This document shows, one piece after another, positions 33,971-42,516 of a stretch of 64,000 bases of DNA. The notes under the pieces are model-generated. The model was given only the letters and a program-made list of their open reading frames with translations. It made no database searches and was not told where the DNA came from. The translations under genes and the position numbers were made by a program. Numbering within the stretch: position 1 is the stretch's first letter; each line of letters begins with the position of its first letter. This stretch comes from DATBSK01 sp964532485. GTDB lineage: Bacteria; Actinomycetota; Acidimicrobiia; IMCC26256; PALSA-555. The stretch is from the NCBI GenBank assembly GCA_964532485.1, contig CAZHKE010000007.1:25943-89942 (forward strand). Direction: 5' to 3'.

Positions 33971-34926
33971 CAGTAGCTCTCCCGGATGCGACGGACGAAG
34001 AGGTCACCGACCACGTTGAGCACCAGGGTGACGCCGAAGAGGAGCAGGCCGAGGAAGAACAGGCTGTTGAACGCCTGACCGGCGCCCGAGCCCCCGCCGC
34101 CCGCGACCTGGTCCGTCCCGGTGGCCAGCGACGCCATGGCCGCGGTGACCGTGAGGCCGACGTTCGACACGCTCGTCGTGTAGTCGGCCTCGGCGAACGA
34201 ACCAGCGGCGAGCAGCACGACCATCGTCTCACCGATCGCGCGGGCGGTGGCGAGGATGATCGCGGCGACGATGCCCGAGATCGCGGCCGGGAACACGACT
34301 CGCGTCACCGTCGTGATCTTGCGCGCCCCCATCCCGTACGAGGCCTCGCGCAGCGCGGTCGGCACTGCCCGCATCGAGTCCTCGCTCACGGACGCGACGA
34401 GTGGCGTGACGAGGAAGCCGACGCCGATCCCGGCCGCGGCGATGCTGAACGCGCTGGCGTCGGTCCAGATGTTCTGCACGATGTTGGGCCCGATCCACGC
34501 GACGGCGAAGAAGCCGAGCACGATGCTCGGGATCCCGGCCAGGACCTCGAGGACGGGCTTCAGGATGCGCCGGACGCGCGCGCTCGCGTACTCGGCGAGG
34601 TAGAACGCGGCGCCGAGGCCGAGGGGGATCGCCACGATCATCGCGATCCCGGTCACGAGCAGGGAGCCCATGAACACGGTGAGCAGATCGAACTTGCCGA
34701 CCCGCGGTGCCCACCGGTGCGGTTCTGTCCACAGGGACGAGAGATCGATGTTGTTGAGGAAGGTCAGCGAGTCACCGACCAGGGACGCGACGATCGCGAT
34801 GCTGATGGCGAGCGACGACAGCCCGGCCACGCGGAAGAACGTGCGCACGACGCGCTCCCGGCGGTGCCGCCGCCGGGAGCCGCTGAGGTCGATCGGAGTC
34901 GGTGGAACGGTCGTCATCGTCGACAT
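33970..34926 (-). CDS. pstC: Phosphate ABC transporter permease PstC
   Basis: A 318-residue permease with six membrane segments. It has LVTGIAMIVAIPLGLGAAFYLAEYAS, LEVLAGIPSIVLGFFAVAWI and the EAA loop ALREASYGMGARKITTV. A Gly-rich periplasmic loop (GGGGSGAG) near the C-terminus is unusual. ATG at 34926 or 34917. It lies 132 bp after pstS, separated by a hairpin. Confidence 0.92.
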   Translation of the reverse strand: MSTMTTVPPTPIDLSGSRRRHRRERVVRTFFRVAGLSSLAISIAIVASLVGDSLTFLNNIDLSSLWTEPHRWAPRVGKFDLLTVFMGSLLVTGIAMIVAIPLGLGAAFYLAEYASARVRRILKPVLEVLAGIPSIVLGFFAVAWIGPNIVQNIWTDASAFSIAAAGIGVGFLVTPLVASVSEDSMRAVPTALREASYGMGARKITTVTRVVFPAAISGIVAAIILATARAIGETMVVLLAAGSFAEADYTTSVSNVGLTVTAAMASLATGTDQVAGGGGSGAGQAFNSLFFLGLLLFGVTLVLNVVGDLFVRRIRESY

Positions 34927-34999
34927 GGTGTCTCCGTCGTCGCGCCGCAGAGTATCGAGGCCGGAGAGATCACGAGGGCCGTCGAGGCCGGGACGGCGA

Positions 35000-35039
35000 G
35001 AGGGCGGTCGGCCCGGGGGGAGTTGGACCGACCGCCCTC
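35000..35039 (-). terminator. Hairpin between pstS and pstC
   Basis: A perfect 12-bp stem: GAGGGCGGTCGG (35000-35011) and CCGACCGCCCTC (35028-35039), 16-base loop, no T-run. It starts 19 bp past the pstS stop. A partial terminator or 3'-stabilising hairpin here would let the binding protein be made in excess of the permeases, which is common for pst operons. Confidence 0.7.
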
Positions 35040-35058
35040 GTCGCGCGCTGGGTGTGCG

Positions 35059-36111
35059 TCAGCTCGAGATCGACTTGTACGTGTCGATGGTGTCCGAGAT
35101 CTCCGAGCTCGACAGGGGCACGTACCCGGCCTCCGTCACGTTGTCGGTGAGCACCTTCTTGGTCATGTAGTAGTCCATGAAGTCCTTGAAGGTTGCGTTG
35201 GAACCGAGCTTGGCGTTGTTCGGGTAGACGAAGAGCGGTCGCGCGATGGGGTAGGCCCCGCTGCGGATCGTCTTCGACGAAGGCTTCACGCACTTGCCGG
35301 TGTCGGGGTTCTCGATGGCGACCAGCTTCAGGTCGCCCTTGTTCTCCTGGTAGTAGGCGAAGCCGAAGAAGCCGATGCCGTTGTTGGTGTCCTCGACCCG
35401 CTTCACGATGTCGTTGTCGTTCGGGAACGTCCCCGCAGCGACGAGCGGCTCGGTCACCTCGGGCTCACCGTCGTCGTTCGTGCCGGTCCGGTCGGCGGGG
35501 ATGTCGCCGGCCGCGAGCCGATCCTCGAGCGTCCCCTCGTAGGTGATCTCGATGAACGAGTCGTAGGTGCCCGACTCGGGCCCGGGCGTGAACTTCTCGA
35601 CCGTGCCGCTGGTCGGGGCTCGGCTCCCGCCGAGCTCCTCGGCGAGCGCCGATGCCTCGGCGAGGTCGGTCTCGCCGCTACCCGACTCCGGCCCGAACAT
35701 CGCGTACAGGTCGTTGAACGACAGGCACTTGATGTCGCTGCTCGTGTTGGCGACGACGGTCAGCCCGTCGATGCCGACCTTGAGCTCGGTGTAGTCGATG
35801 CCGGCCGCCGAGCACGCGTCGGCTTCCTCGGTCTTGATCTCGCGCGAGGCGTCGGACGCGTCGGTCTCGTCCTCGCAGAACAGCTGGAAGCCGTCACCGG
35901 TACCGGGCCCGTCGACGCGGATGCTCGCGTCGGGGTTGTCCTCGGCGAAGATCTCGGCGTTGAGCGACGTGATCGGCTCGACGGTCGACGAGCCGGAGAT
36001 GAAGACCTCGTCGCCGCCCTGGGCGGCCGCGGGAGCGGCGCTCAGGGCGCCGATCACGAGGACGCCGATCGCGGCGACGGCGACGCGCTGGCGTCGGATG
36101 AAGCGGATCAA
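35059..36111 (-). CDS. pstS: Phosphate-binding protein PstS
   Basis: A 350-residue periplasmic-type binding protein. Signal peptide with core VAVAAIGVLVIGALSA and AAPAAAQ cleavage; there is no lipobox, unlike most actinobacterial PstS. The phosphate site includes FISGSSTVEPI and APTSGTVEKF, and GIGFFGFAYY is also typical. I take TTG at 36111 as the start since AGGAGGG ends five bases upstream (36117-36123). The next possible starts further upstream lie in the PHO-box region. Confidence 0.9.
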   Translation of the reverse strand: MIRFIRRQRVAVAAIGVLVIGALSAAPAAAQGGDEVFISGSSTVEPITSLNAEIFAEDNPDASIRVDGPGTGDGFQLFCEDETDASDASREIKTEEADACSAAGIDYTELKVGIDGLTVVANTSSDIKCLSFNDLYAMFGPESGSGETDLAEASALAEELGGSRAPTSGTVEKFTPGPESGTYDSFIEITYEGTLEDRLAAGDIPADRTGTNDDGEPEVTEPLVAAGTFPNDNDIVKRVEDTNNGIGFFGFAYYQENKGDLKLVAIENPDTGKCVKPSSKTIRSGAYPIARPLFVYPNNAKLGSNATFKDFMDYYMTKKVLTDNVTEAGYVPLSSSEISDTIDTYKSISS

Positions 36112-36194
36112 TGGAACCCTCCTGCATCGAGTTGCAACCGGAACGGTCATTGCTGGCGCGCAACCTACGGAGGGCATGTGGCGTGGAACTTCAG

Positions 36195-36216
36195 AGGCGG
36201 TGAACGACGCGTGAAC
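36195..36216 (-). promoter_or_regulatory. PHO box upstream of pstS
   Basis: Two direct 11-bp repeats on the minus strand: GTTCACGCGTC (36216-36206) and GTTCACCGCCT (36205-36195). This matches the GTTCACC-type direct repeat bound by PhoP/RegX3 in actinomycetes. It lies 84 bp upstream of the pstS start and 49 bp after the phoU stop. Confidence 0.7.
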
Positions 36217-36264
36217 AGCGCCGCAAGTTCGCGTTGACCCCGGCGCGGGTGTTGGTGATGTGGT

Positions 36265-36993
36265 CTACGCCCCGCTGTCGCTCTGCTCGGCCCGCGACGG
36301 GAACTCCCCGGTCACCATGAACCGCGTCCACGCTCCGATGAGCACCGCGTGGTCGGCTGTGCGCTCGTAGTAGCGACCGAGCAGGGCCAGCTGCACGGCG
36401 CGCTGGATCCCCGCTTCGTCTGCCGTGCTCGACTCGAAGATGGAGCGGAACAGCTCTTTCTGGAGGTCGTCCATGACGTCGTCCATGTCGGGCAGCGCCG
36501 ACGCGATCGCGACCTCGAGGTCGGCGAACGCGTCGATCGCCAGGTTGAGCTGGATCGCGGCCTGCGCGCCCATGCGCTCGATGAGCCCGCGAACCTTCGG
36601 CGGCAGCTGGCCCGGGTACAGCCGGCGCGTCGCCTTGCTGATCGTCACGGCGAGGTCGGCCGTGAGCTGGATCTCCTGGAGGATCCGCAGCACGGCGAGC
36701 AGGGTGCGCAGGTCGCCGGCCATCGGCTGCTGGGTCGCGAACAGCTCGTAGACCCGGTACTCGGTGGACTCCCTGAGGCTGTCGATGGTCTGACCCTCGG
36801 CGACGACGCGGCCGACGGCCGTGAGGTCCGCGTCGAGGAGCGCCTGGGTGCACGCGCCGATCTGCTCGCTCGTCAGGCCGGCGAGCTTGATGACGTCGCC
36901 GCGGATCTCGTCGATGTGCTCAGTGAAGGTCCGTCGGGTCTCCGACGGCGGTTCGGGTGTCGGCGGCTCGAGGACATCGTCGTGATCGGGCAT
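36265..36993 (-). CDS. phoU: Phosphate signalling protein PhoU
   Basis: A 242-residue helical protein with two PhoU repeats; E/DxxxD metal-binding patterns occur in both (ADLTAVGRVVAEGQTID and LALLGRYYERTADHAVLIG, the latter the best-known motif). PhoU links PstB state to the sensor kinase. ATG at 36993. Same strand as pstSCA, and divergent from pstB. Confidence 0.9.
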   Translation of the reverse strand: MPDHDDVLEPPTPEPPSETRRTFTEHIDEIRGDVIKLAGLTSEQIGACTQALLDADLTAVGRVVAEGQTIDSLRESTEYRVYELFATQQPMAGDLRTLLAVLRILQEIQLTADLAVTISKATRRLYPGQLPPKVRGLIERMGAQAAIQLNLAIDAFADLEVAIASALPDMDDVMDDLQKELFRSIFESSTADEAGIQRAVQLALLGRYYERTADHAVLIGAWTRFMVTGEFPSRAEQSDSGA

Positions 36994-37088
36994 GGATGGC
37001 TCCCGGGGTCGAGGGAGTCGGCAGGGGCACCGGGCATTGTGACCGCCGGCGCTCCCGCGCGCATGTGCTGCATGTGCCCCGCGAGACT

Positions 37089-37121
37089 GTTCACCTCTCG
37101 TTCACCCTGGTTCCACCGCCC
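37089..37121 (+). promoter_or_regulatory. PHO box between phoU and pstB
   Basis: Three direct 11-bp units: GTTCACCTCTC (37089), GTTCACCCTGG (37100) and TTCCACCGCCC (37111, weaker). The first two fit the actinomycete PHO box well. It lies between the divergent phoU (36993) and pstB (37229/37262) starts, so it probably drives pstB and perhaps phoU. Confidence 0.75.
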
Positions 37122-37261
37122 GATCACGGGCTCGTCCCCGACGCTCTCTAGGGTCCCGCAGGTGCCCGGGAACCCGCGCGGCGCGCCGCAGTGCTGGCCG
37201 GCAGGCAACCGCGCGAGGATCCTGACCGATGACGACGAGTGACCCCGGGAGCGAGGAACCC

Positions 37262-38113
37262 ATGAGCCAGGCGGTCCTGCACCCCCCCGAGGTCGTCGAG
37301 CGCGACGAGCCCCGTGACTCGTCGGCCGCGGACAGCGGTGAGGTCGTGTTCAGCATGTGCGACGTCGCCGTCAGCTACAGCGGCAACGTCGCGATCGAGG
37401 GAGTCACGTTCGACATCGCGGCCCGACAGATCACCGCCCTCATCGGGCCGTCCGGGTGCGGCAAGAGCACGCTGATCCGCTGCTTCAACCGCATGAACGA
37501 CCTCATCCCGGGCGCCAAGGTCGCCGGTACCCTCACCTACCACGGGACCGACCTCTACGGCTCGAAGGTCGATCCCGTCGAGGTCCGACGCCGCGTCGGC
37601 ATGGTCTTCCAGAAGCCCAACCCGTTCCCGAAGTCGATCTACGACAACATCGCGTTCGGGCCGCGCCTGATGGGCAAGAAGCGTGGCCTCGACGACGTGG
37701 TCGAGCGCGCGCTGACCCGCGCCGCGCTGTGGGACGAGGTGAAGGGCCAGCTCAAGGAGAGCGCGCTCGCGCTCTCCGGTGGTCAGCAGCAGCGTCTGTG
37801 CATCGCACGCTGCATCGCGGTCGAGCCCGACGTGATCCTGATGGACGAGCCGTGCTCGGCGCTCGACCCGATCGCGACCGCCAAGATCGAAGATCTCATG
37901 GAGGAGCTCAAGGGTCAGTACACGATCGTGATCGTGACTCACAACATGCAGCAAGCCGCGCGCGCGTCCGACATGACGGCGTTCATCACGACCGACGTCG
38001 CCGAGGACGGGGGCCGGACCGGCCGACTGGTGGAGTTCGACGAGACGAACAAGATCTTCACGCAGCCGGTCGATCCCCGAACGGAGGGCTACATCACTGG
38101 CCGCTTCGGCTGA
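37262..38113 (+). CDS. pstB: Phosphate ABC transporter ATP-binding protein PstB
   Basis: A 283-residue ABC ATPase. Walker A GPSGCGKST, signature ALSGGQQQRLCIAR, Walker B VILMDEPCSALD and the PstB-type FQKPNPFPKSIYDNI are all present. N-terminal 30 residues are extra. ATG at 37262 has GAGGA just upstream; an ATG at 37229 would add 11 residues. It leads the plus-strand half of the regulon, followed by the kinase and response regulator. Confidence 0.93.
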   Translation: MSQAVLHPPEVVERDEPRDSSAADSGEVVFSMCDVAVSYSGNVAIEGVTFDIAARQITALIGPSGCGKSTLIRCFNRMNDLIPGAKVAGTLTYHGTDLYGSKVDPVEVRRRVGMVFQKPNPFPKSIYDNIAFGPRLMGKKRGLDDVVERALTRAALWDEVKGQLKESALALSGGQQQRLCIARCIAVEPDVILMDEPCSALDPIATAKIEDLMEELKGQYTIVIVTHNMQQAARASDMTAFITTDVAEDGGRTGRLVEFDETNKIFTQPVDPRTEGYITGRFG

Positions 38114-38152
38114 TCCGCGCATGCGTGCGCGCACGGCGACACACTGATCACC

Positions 38153-39268
38153 ATGCGTCGGAGACTGCGCGACGCGCACGAGCAGGCCACCCGGGCCGAG
38201 ACCGAGGCGCGAGCCCGTGCCGCCGAGCTCGGTCAGCAGCTGTCGCGGCTCACGGCCGCGGTCGACGCCATCGGTGACGCGGTGATCGTCGTCGACGCCG
38301 ACGGCGTCGAGGTGGCCCGCAACGCGGCCGCCTCACGCTTCCGTGCGGCGCGACACTCCGATGCGGCGGTCGCGGAGCTCATCGACCGGCTCGTCGCCCG
38401 GGCGCTCGACGGAGAGGAGTGCTCGCAGGAGCAGCCGCTCTTCGGTCCGCCCCGGGAGGTCCTCGTCGTGCGGGCCGTGCCGCTGCACCTCGACGGTGCG
38501 CGCGCCGGTGCTGTCGTCGTCGTGCGCGACGTCACCGAGCAGCGTCGCACCGACGACGTGCGCCGCGACTTCGTCGCCAACGTCAGCCACGAGCTCAAGA
38601 CTCCGATCGGCGCCATGGCGCTCCTCGCGGAGACGATCGCCTCGTCCGACGAGCCCGAGACCGCCCGGGTGCTCACTGATCAGATGCTGCGAGAGACCGA
38701 CCGGCTCGCCCGGATCGTCGACGACCTCCTCGACCTGAGCCTCATCGAGGCGCAGGAGTCGCCGACGCGCGAGCAGGTCCCCCTGCACGTCATCCTCGAC
38801 GAGGCCGTCGAGCGCGTGCGTGCCCTGGCGCTCGCGCACGGCATGCCGCTGCGCTACGAGGAGCCGCGCCACGACCTGTCGATCGAGTGCGATCCGACGA
38901 AGCTGCTCGGAGCGATCACGAACCTGCTCGACAACGCGATCAAGTACTCCGAGGAAGGCGGCACGGTCGAGCTGTTCACCGAGCGCCTGCAGGGTCGGGT
39001 CGTGATCGTCGTGCGCGACCACGGCATCGGGATCCCCAGCCGCGATCTCGAGCGAATCTTCGAGCGCTTCTACCGCGTCGACAAGGCACGCAGCCGCGTG
39101 ACGGGCGGCACCGGTCTCGGTCTGTCGATCGTGCGCCACGTCGCGCACGCCCACGGCGGCGACGTGTCCGTGGAGTCCACCGAAGGACAAGGATCGACGT
39201 TCCGGCTCGCGCTGCCGCTCGCCGGGCAGGTCGATTCCCTGGCGCCGGCACGAGCGGGAGCATCCTGA
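38153..39268 (+). CDS. SenX3/PhoR-type histidine kinase lacking membrane segments
   Basis: A 371-residue sensor kinase: a short coiled start, a PAS-like region (about 35-130), the dimerisation/phosphoacceptor box NVSHELKTPIG with His146, and the ATPase domain with N box (NLLDNAIKYS), DHGIGIP and GGTGLGLSIV. No hydrophobic segment is present, and an in-frame TGA at 38111 upstream rules out a missing membrane part. SenX3 itself has membrane helices, so this version appears cytosolic and probably senses through PhoU/Pst. Overlaps regX3 by one base (TGATG). Confidence 0.88.
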   Translation: MRRRLRDAHEQATRAETEARARAAELGQQLSRLTAAVDAIGDAVIVVDADGVEVARNAAASRFRAARHSDAAVAELIDRLVARALDGEECSQEQPLFGPPREVLVVRAVPLHLDGARAGAVVVVRDVTEQRRTDDVRRDFVANVSHELKTPIGAMALLAETIASSDEPETARVLTDQMLRETDRLARIVDDLLDLSLIEAQESPTREQVPLHVILDEAVERVRALALAHGMPLRYEEPRHDLSIECDPTKLLGAITNLLDNAIKYSEEGGTVELFTERLQGRVVIVVRDHGIGIPSRDLERIFERFYRVDKARSRVTGGTGLGLSIVRHVAHAHGGDVSVESTEGQGSTFRLALPLAGQVDSLAPARAGAS

Positions 39269-39966
39269 TGGCCGACCCGCCCAGGATCCTCGTCGTCGAC
39301 GACGAGCAGTCGTACCGCGACGCGCTGTCCGTCGCGCTCCAACGCGAGGGGTTCGTCGTCGACACCGCGGCCGACGGTGCCGAGGCCATCGCACGCTTCG
39401 ACGCGACCCGTCCGGCGCTGGTGCTGCTCGACGTCATGCTGCCTCAGATGTCCGGCGTCGACGTGTGTCGCGAGCTGCGCACGCGCTCGCAGGTGCCGAT
39501 CATCATGGTCACGGCGAAGAACGCCGAGATCGACGCCGTCGTCGGTCTCGAGGTCGGCGCCGACGACTACGTCACGAAGCCCTTCCGCCTGCGGGAGCTC
39601 GTCGCGCGCGTGCGTGCGGCGCTGCGCCGCTCGCCGACCAACGGCAGCGACTCGCCCGCCGTCGAGGTGATCGAGGTCGGCGACGTGCACCTCGACGCGG
39701 CGCGTCACGAGGTGGCGGTGCGGGGCGAGCTCGTGCCGCTGCCGCTGAAGGAGTTCGAGCTGCTGGAGATCCTGCTGCTGAACGCGGGCCGGGTGCTCAC
39801 CCGGGACGTGCTCATCGATCGCGTCTGGGGGCCGAACTACTACGGCGACACCAAGACGCTCGACGTCCACGTGAAGCGCCTGCGGGCCAAGATCGAGCCC
39901 GACCCCGCGCACCCCGCACGCCTCGTCACCGTCCGCGGCGTCGGCTACCGCTACGAGAAGCCGTAG
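39268..39966 (+). CDS. regX3: RegX3/PhoB-type response regulator
   Basis: A 232-residue OmpR-family regulator. Receiver: acidic pocket D11/D12, phosphoacceptor Asp55 (LVLLDVMLP), and Lys104 (YVTKPFR). The C-terminal winged helix (about 135-230) has LPLKEFELLEILLLNAGRVLTRDVLIDRVWG and TLDVHVKRLRAKIE. It would bind the PHO boxes seen at 36195 and 37089. Start overlaps the kinase stop. Confidence 0.92.
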   Translation: MADPPRILVVDDEQSYRDALSVALQREGFVVDTAADGAEAIARFDATRPALVLLDVMLPQMSGVDVCRELRTRSQVPIIMVTAKNAEIDAVVGLEVGADDYVTKPFRLRELVARVRAALRRSPTNGSDSPAVEVIEVGDVHLDAARHEVAVRGELVPLPLKEFELLEILLLNAGRVLTRDVLIDRVWGPNYYGDTKTLDVHVKRLRAKIEPDPAHPARLVTVRGVGYRYEKP

Positions 39967-39977
39967 CTCGCAGAGCT

Positions 39978-40000
39978 CGGGCGGGGGTTCCCGTCGCCCG
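39978..40000 (+). terminator. Hairpin downstream of regX3
   Basis: CGGGCG (39978-39983) pairs with CGCCCG (39995-40000), and the G-run after the left arm can pair with CCC inside. It lies 12 bp past the regX3 stop. No T-run; likely terminator. Confidence 0.5.
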
Positions 40001-40001
40001 C

Positions 40002-40195
40002 CGATCTCGGACCCCGCTACGGGCGGCCGCCTCCCGGCGCCCGAGCCCCTGCTCCCTCGCTGCGCTCGGTCGGCCGCGAGGCGGCCGGGTCTCGACCGCC
40101 TTCGGCTCCCTCCGCCCTTCGGGGGTCCCGAGATCGACGGACGCCGGGCGGTCGCTCGTGTTCGTTCGCCGAGAGAGCGGGTCCCGATGTCGGCG
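40002..40195. repeat. Intergenic region with repeated CCGATCTCGG/GGGTCCCGA motif
   Basis: Non-coding stretch between convergent regX3 and surE. CGATCTCGGACCCC (40002-40015) is matched by the near-inverse GGGGTCCCGAGATCG (about 40121-40135), and a third relative, GGGTCCCGATGTCGG, follows near 40180. CTCCCTCGCTGCGCTCGGTC between them is a low-complexity palindrome. It may be a degraded extragenic repeat; no gene is seen. Confidence 0.5.
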
Positions 40196-40202
40196 GACGC
40201 AG

Positions 40203-40994
40203 CTACGCGACGCCGCGGCGCAGGACGCGGGTGTCGATCGCTCGGGCGATCGAGCTCGCGGCGGCGCCGGCCCCGCCGGGCACGGTCGCCACGCCGTCGA
40301 GGAGCGTGATCGCGCAGTAGCCCGACTTCACGAGCGCGAAGTCGGTGTCGCCGTCGAAGTCACCCGCGTGGCCGACGTACTCGAGGTGCAGCTCGCCGGG
40401 GCTGGTCGTCGCGTCCCATTCCTCGTTGAACATGCAGAGCCGAGCATCACGGACCCCGCGGACCTGCTCGATCGGGACGTTCGGCACGTTCACGTTGGCG
40501 ACCATCGGTGCCCCCGACTGGGTCGACACCCATTCGGCCACGTCGACGGCGATCGTCGCAGCCGTGTCCCAGCACCGATCCTCGCCCCAGGCGATGCTCA
40601 TCGCGACCCCCGAGACGCCGAGCGCGCTCGCGGTGAGCGCCGCACCGACGGTGCCGGAGTGCAGCACGAGGTGGCCGTAGTTGAGGCCGGGGTTCACGCC
40701 CGATGCCACGACATCGGGCACCGGGCCGAAGGCACCGACGCATCCGGCGTACACGGCGGCCGCGGGAGGCGCGTCGAGCGCGTTCACGGTGACGGTGGGA
40801 AGGTCCGGCCACTCGACCGACGTCCACGCGATCGGCCCCGAACGGTGCAGGCGGCCGATCGCGGCGCCACTCCCGCTGCGCTCGCCACTGGGTGCGACGA
40901 CGACGACGTCATGGCCTGCACGAACCATCGCGCACGCAAGCGCGTGAAGCCCGGGAGACTCGACGCCGTCGTCGTTGGTGACGAGCACTCGCAT
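40203..40994 (-). CDS. surE: 5'/3'-nucleotidase SurE
   Basis: A 263-residue SurE. The N-terminal MRVLVTNDDGVESPGLHAL holds the metal-binding DD pair; VVAPSGERSGSGAAI and SGVNPGLNYGHLVLHSGTVGAA are the other metal-site motifs. It removes phosphate from nucleoside monophosphates and can act on short polyphosphate, which suits this cluster. ATG at 40994. Last gene of the ppk operon, 49 bp after the HD gene. Confidence 0.92.
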   Translation of the reverse strand: MRVLVTNDDGVESPGLHALACAMVRAGHDVVVVAPSGERSGSGAAIGRLHRSGPIAWTSVEWPDLPTVTVNALDAPPAAAVYAGCVGAFGPVPDVVASGVNPGLNYGHLVLHSGTVGAALTASALGVSGVAMSIAWGEDRCWDTAATIAVDVAEWVSTQSGAPMVANVNVPNVPIEQVRGVRDARLCMFNEEWDATTSPGELHLEYVGHAGDFDGDTDFALVKSGYCAITLLDGVATVPGGAGAAASSIARAIDTRVLRRGVA

Positions 40995-41043
40995 CTCGTC
41001 CCACGGTACCGCGCGGGTCGGTGGCCTTCGGTTCGCGAGATGC

Positions 41044-41586
41044 TCAGCGCGGCCTGACGACCGCTGCGCACGCCTCGAGCGCGTCGCGCCACGACGACAA
41101 TGCGGGAACGGGCTTGTCGGCCACCTTCGCGGCGTCGTCGGCGCGGCGCAGCGCCACGCACGCCGCGAAGTCGGGGTGCCGCTCGAACGATGCTCGAGTG
41201 GCGGCGTCCATGGTGCCGCCCTGGATCTCGAGTGTCGCGACGCTCTGGGCGCTGAGCACACGGGCGTACGCGGGCTCCTCCGTCACGAGGTAGCGCTTGG
41301 CCTGGTCGTGCTGGGTGACGAGCTCGGCGACGCGCGGCCCGAGCACCGGTCGCACGGCGTCGCCGCCGGTTCGTGCATGCGTCAAGGGCGTGTCGGGCTC
41401 GAGGATCGTCCCGATGTCGTGCACGAGCCCCGCGACCTGGAGCTCGACGTCGTCGGGCGTGTCGGTCGCGAGCAGCGCGGCCGTCTGGAGGTGATGCTCC
41501 AGCATCGGGAGACCCTCGCCGTCGTCGGCGGCGTCGTGACGGGCGACGACCGCGAGCAGCGTGTCGACGTCGGTGATCGTGCTCAT
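41044..41586 (-). CDS. HD-domain phosphohydrolase
   Basis: A 180-residue HD protein: LEHHLQTAALLA (first His), GLVHDIGTI (HD pair) and a distal Asp in RRADDAAK. The layout resembles small HD proteins such as those near phosphonate genes, but the substrate is not known. It overlaps sixA by four bases (ATGA), so it is in the same operon. Confidence 0.75.
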   Translation of the reverse strand: MSTITDVDTLLAVVARHDAADDGEGLPMLEHHLQTAALLATDTPDDVELQVAGLVHDIGTILEPDTPLTHARTGGDAVRPVLGPRVAELVTQHDQAKRYLVTEEPAYARVLSAQSVATLEIQGGTMDAATRASFERHPDFAACVALRRADDAAKVADKPVPALSSWRDALEACAAVVRPR

Positions 41587-42041
41587 GCGTGCGGTGGCAC
41601 GTACCGCGCCGACGTGATCGCACCGGCCTCGGTCCCGAAGACCCACGTCGAGCCCTTCTCGAGCCGGTCGTCGTCGAGATGGACGCCCTGGCGCGTGCAA
41701 TGGTCGAGCACCGCGCCGAGGACGTCGCCGTGCGTGCACAGGACGGCCGGCTCGTCGCCCAGCTTGTCGAGGAGCGCGAGCGTGTCGACGAGCGGCGCGC
41801 CCTCTTCGAGCGCGTCGGAGAGATCGACCGGCAGACGGAGTCGCTCGGCGAGCGGCTCGACGGTCTGGCGGCAGCGGACGTAGGGGCTCGAGAGCACCCG
41901 GGTGACGCCGTCACCGGCGATCGCATCGGCGATCGCCGCGGCCTGCCGTCGGCCCGCCTTCGTGAGCGGGCGCAGGTCGTCGGGATCCGTCCACGCCGAT
42001 CGGCTGCCCGCCTTGGCGTGCCGCACCATGTAGACGGTCAT
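41583..42041 (-). CDS. SixA-type histidine phosphatase
   Basis: A 152-residue phosphoglycerate-mutase-fold phosphatase. The catalytic motif is VRHAKAG with His8, the second His is in CTHGDVL, and DLRPLTKAGRRQA and SSPYVRCRQT are typical of SixA. In mycobacterial MutT1 a NUDIX domain is fused to such a phosphatase; here the two are separate neighbouring genes with four bases between them. Confidence 0.85.
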   Translation of the reverse strand: MTVYMVRHAKAGSRSAWTDPDDLRPLTKAGRRQAAAIADAIAGDGVTRVLSSPYVRCRQTVEPLAERLRLPVDLSDALEEGAPLVDTLALLDKLGDEPAVLCTHGDVLGAVLDHCTRQGVHLDDDRLEKGSTWVFGTEAGAITSARYVPPHA

Positions 42042-42045
42042 TGCG

Positions 42046-42516
42046 CTACTCCCCCTCGAGCCGGCCGAGGAGCCTGCGATCGTGCTCGTAGGTGAGGAGT
42101 CTGTCCGCCTCGGCGGCCGTGCACCAACGCAGCTCGTCGACCTCCCGATTGGGAACGAACACGTCGCCGGTCTCGCCCGCGGCGAGGCTCATCGACCAGT
42201 AGCGGACGACCTTGTTGCGACCGCGGCCGTCGCGGTACTCCGTGTGGCCCGTCTCGTCGCCGAGCACGCACCGGAAGCCGGTCTCCTCTTCGACCTCACG
42301 CAGCGCGGTCGAGGCGTCGTCGGCGTCGTCGGCGTCGCGCTTGCCCTTCGGGAAGCTCCAGTCGTCGTAGCGGGGCCGGTGCACGAGCGCGAGCTCGTCG
42401 CGTCGTCGTAGGCCTCGACGGGTGCGCCGGCGCAGCAGCCCGCCCGCGGCGCGGACCTCGGGCTCGGCTGCGCGCCGCGCCGCGCCCTTCGATCCGTCGC
42501 GCTTCGACTTGCTCAC
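42046..42516 (-). CDS. NUDIX hydrolase (MutT1-like)
   Basis: A 156-residue NUDIX protein. After a basic N-terminus, AAGGLLRRR leads into ELALVHRPRYDDWSFPKGK and the NUDIX box ending LREVEEETGF. With the adjoining SixA protein it matches the two halves of MutT1, which cleans up oxidised nucleotides and diadenosine polyphosphates. GTG at 42516 overlaps the stop of the CYTH-CHAD gene by four bases, fixing the start. Confidence 0.87.
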   Translation of the reverse strand: MSKSKRDGSKGAARRAAEPEVRAAGGLLRRRTRRGLRRRDELALVHRPRYDDWSFPKGKRDADDADDASTALREVEEETGFRCVLGDETGHTEYRDGRGRNKVVRYWSMSLAAGETGDVFVPNREVDELRWCTAAEADRLLTYEHDRRLLGRLEGE

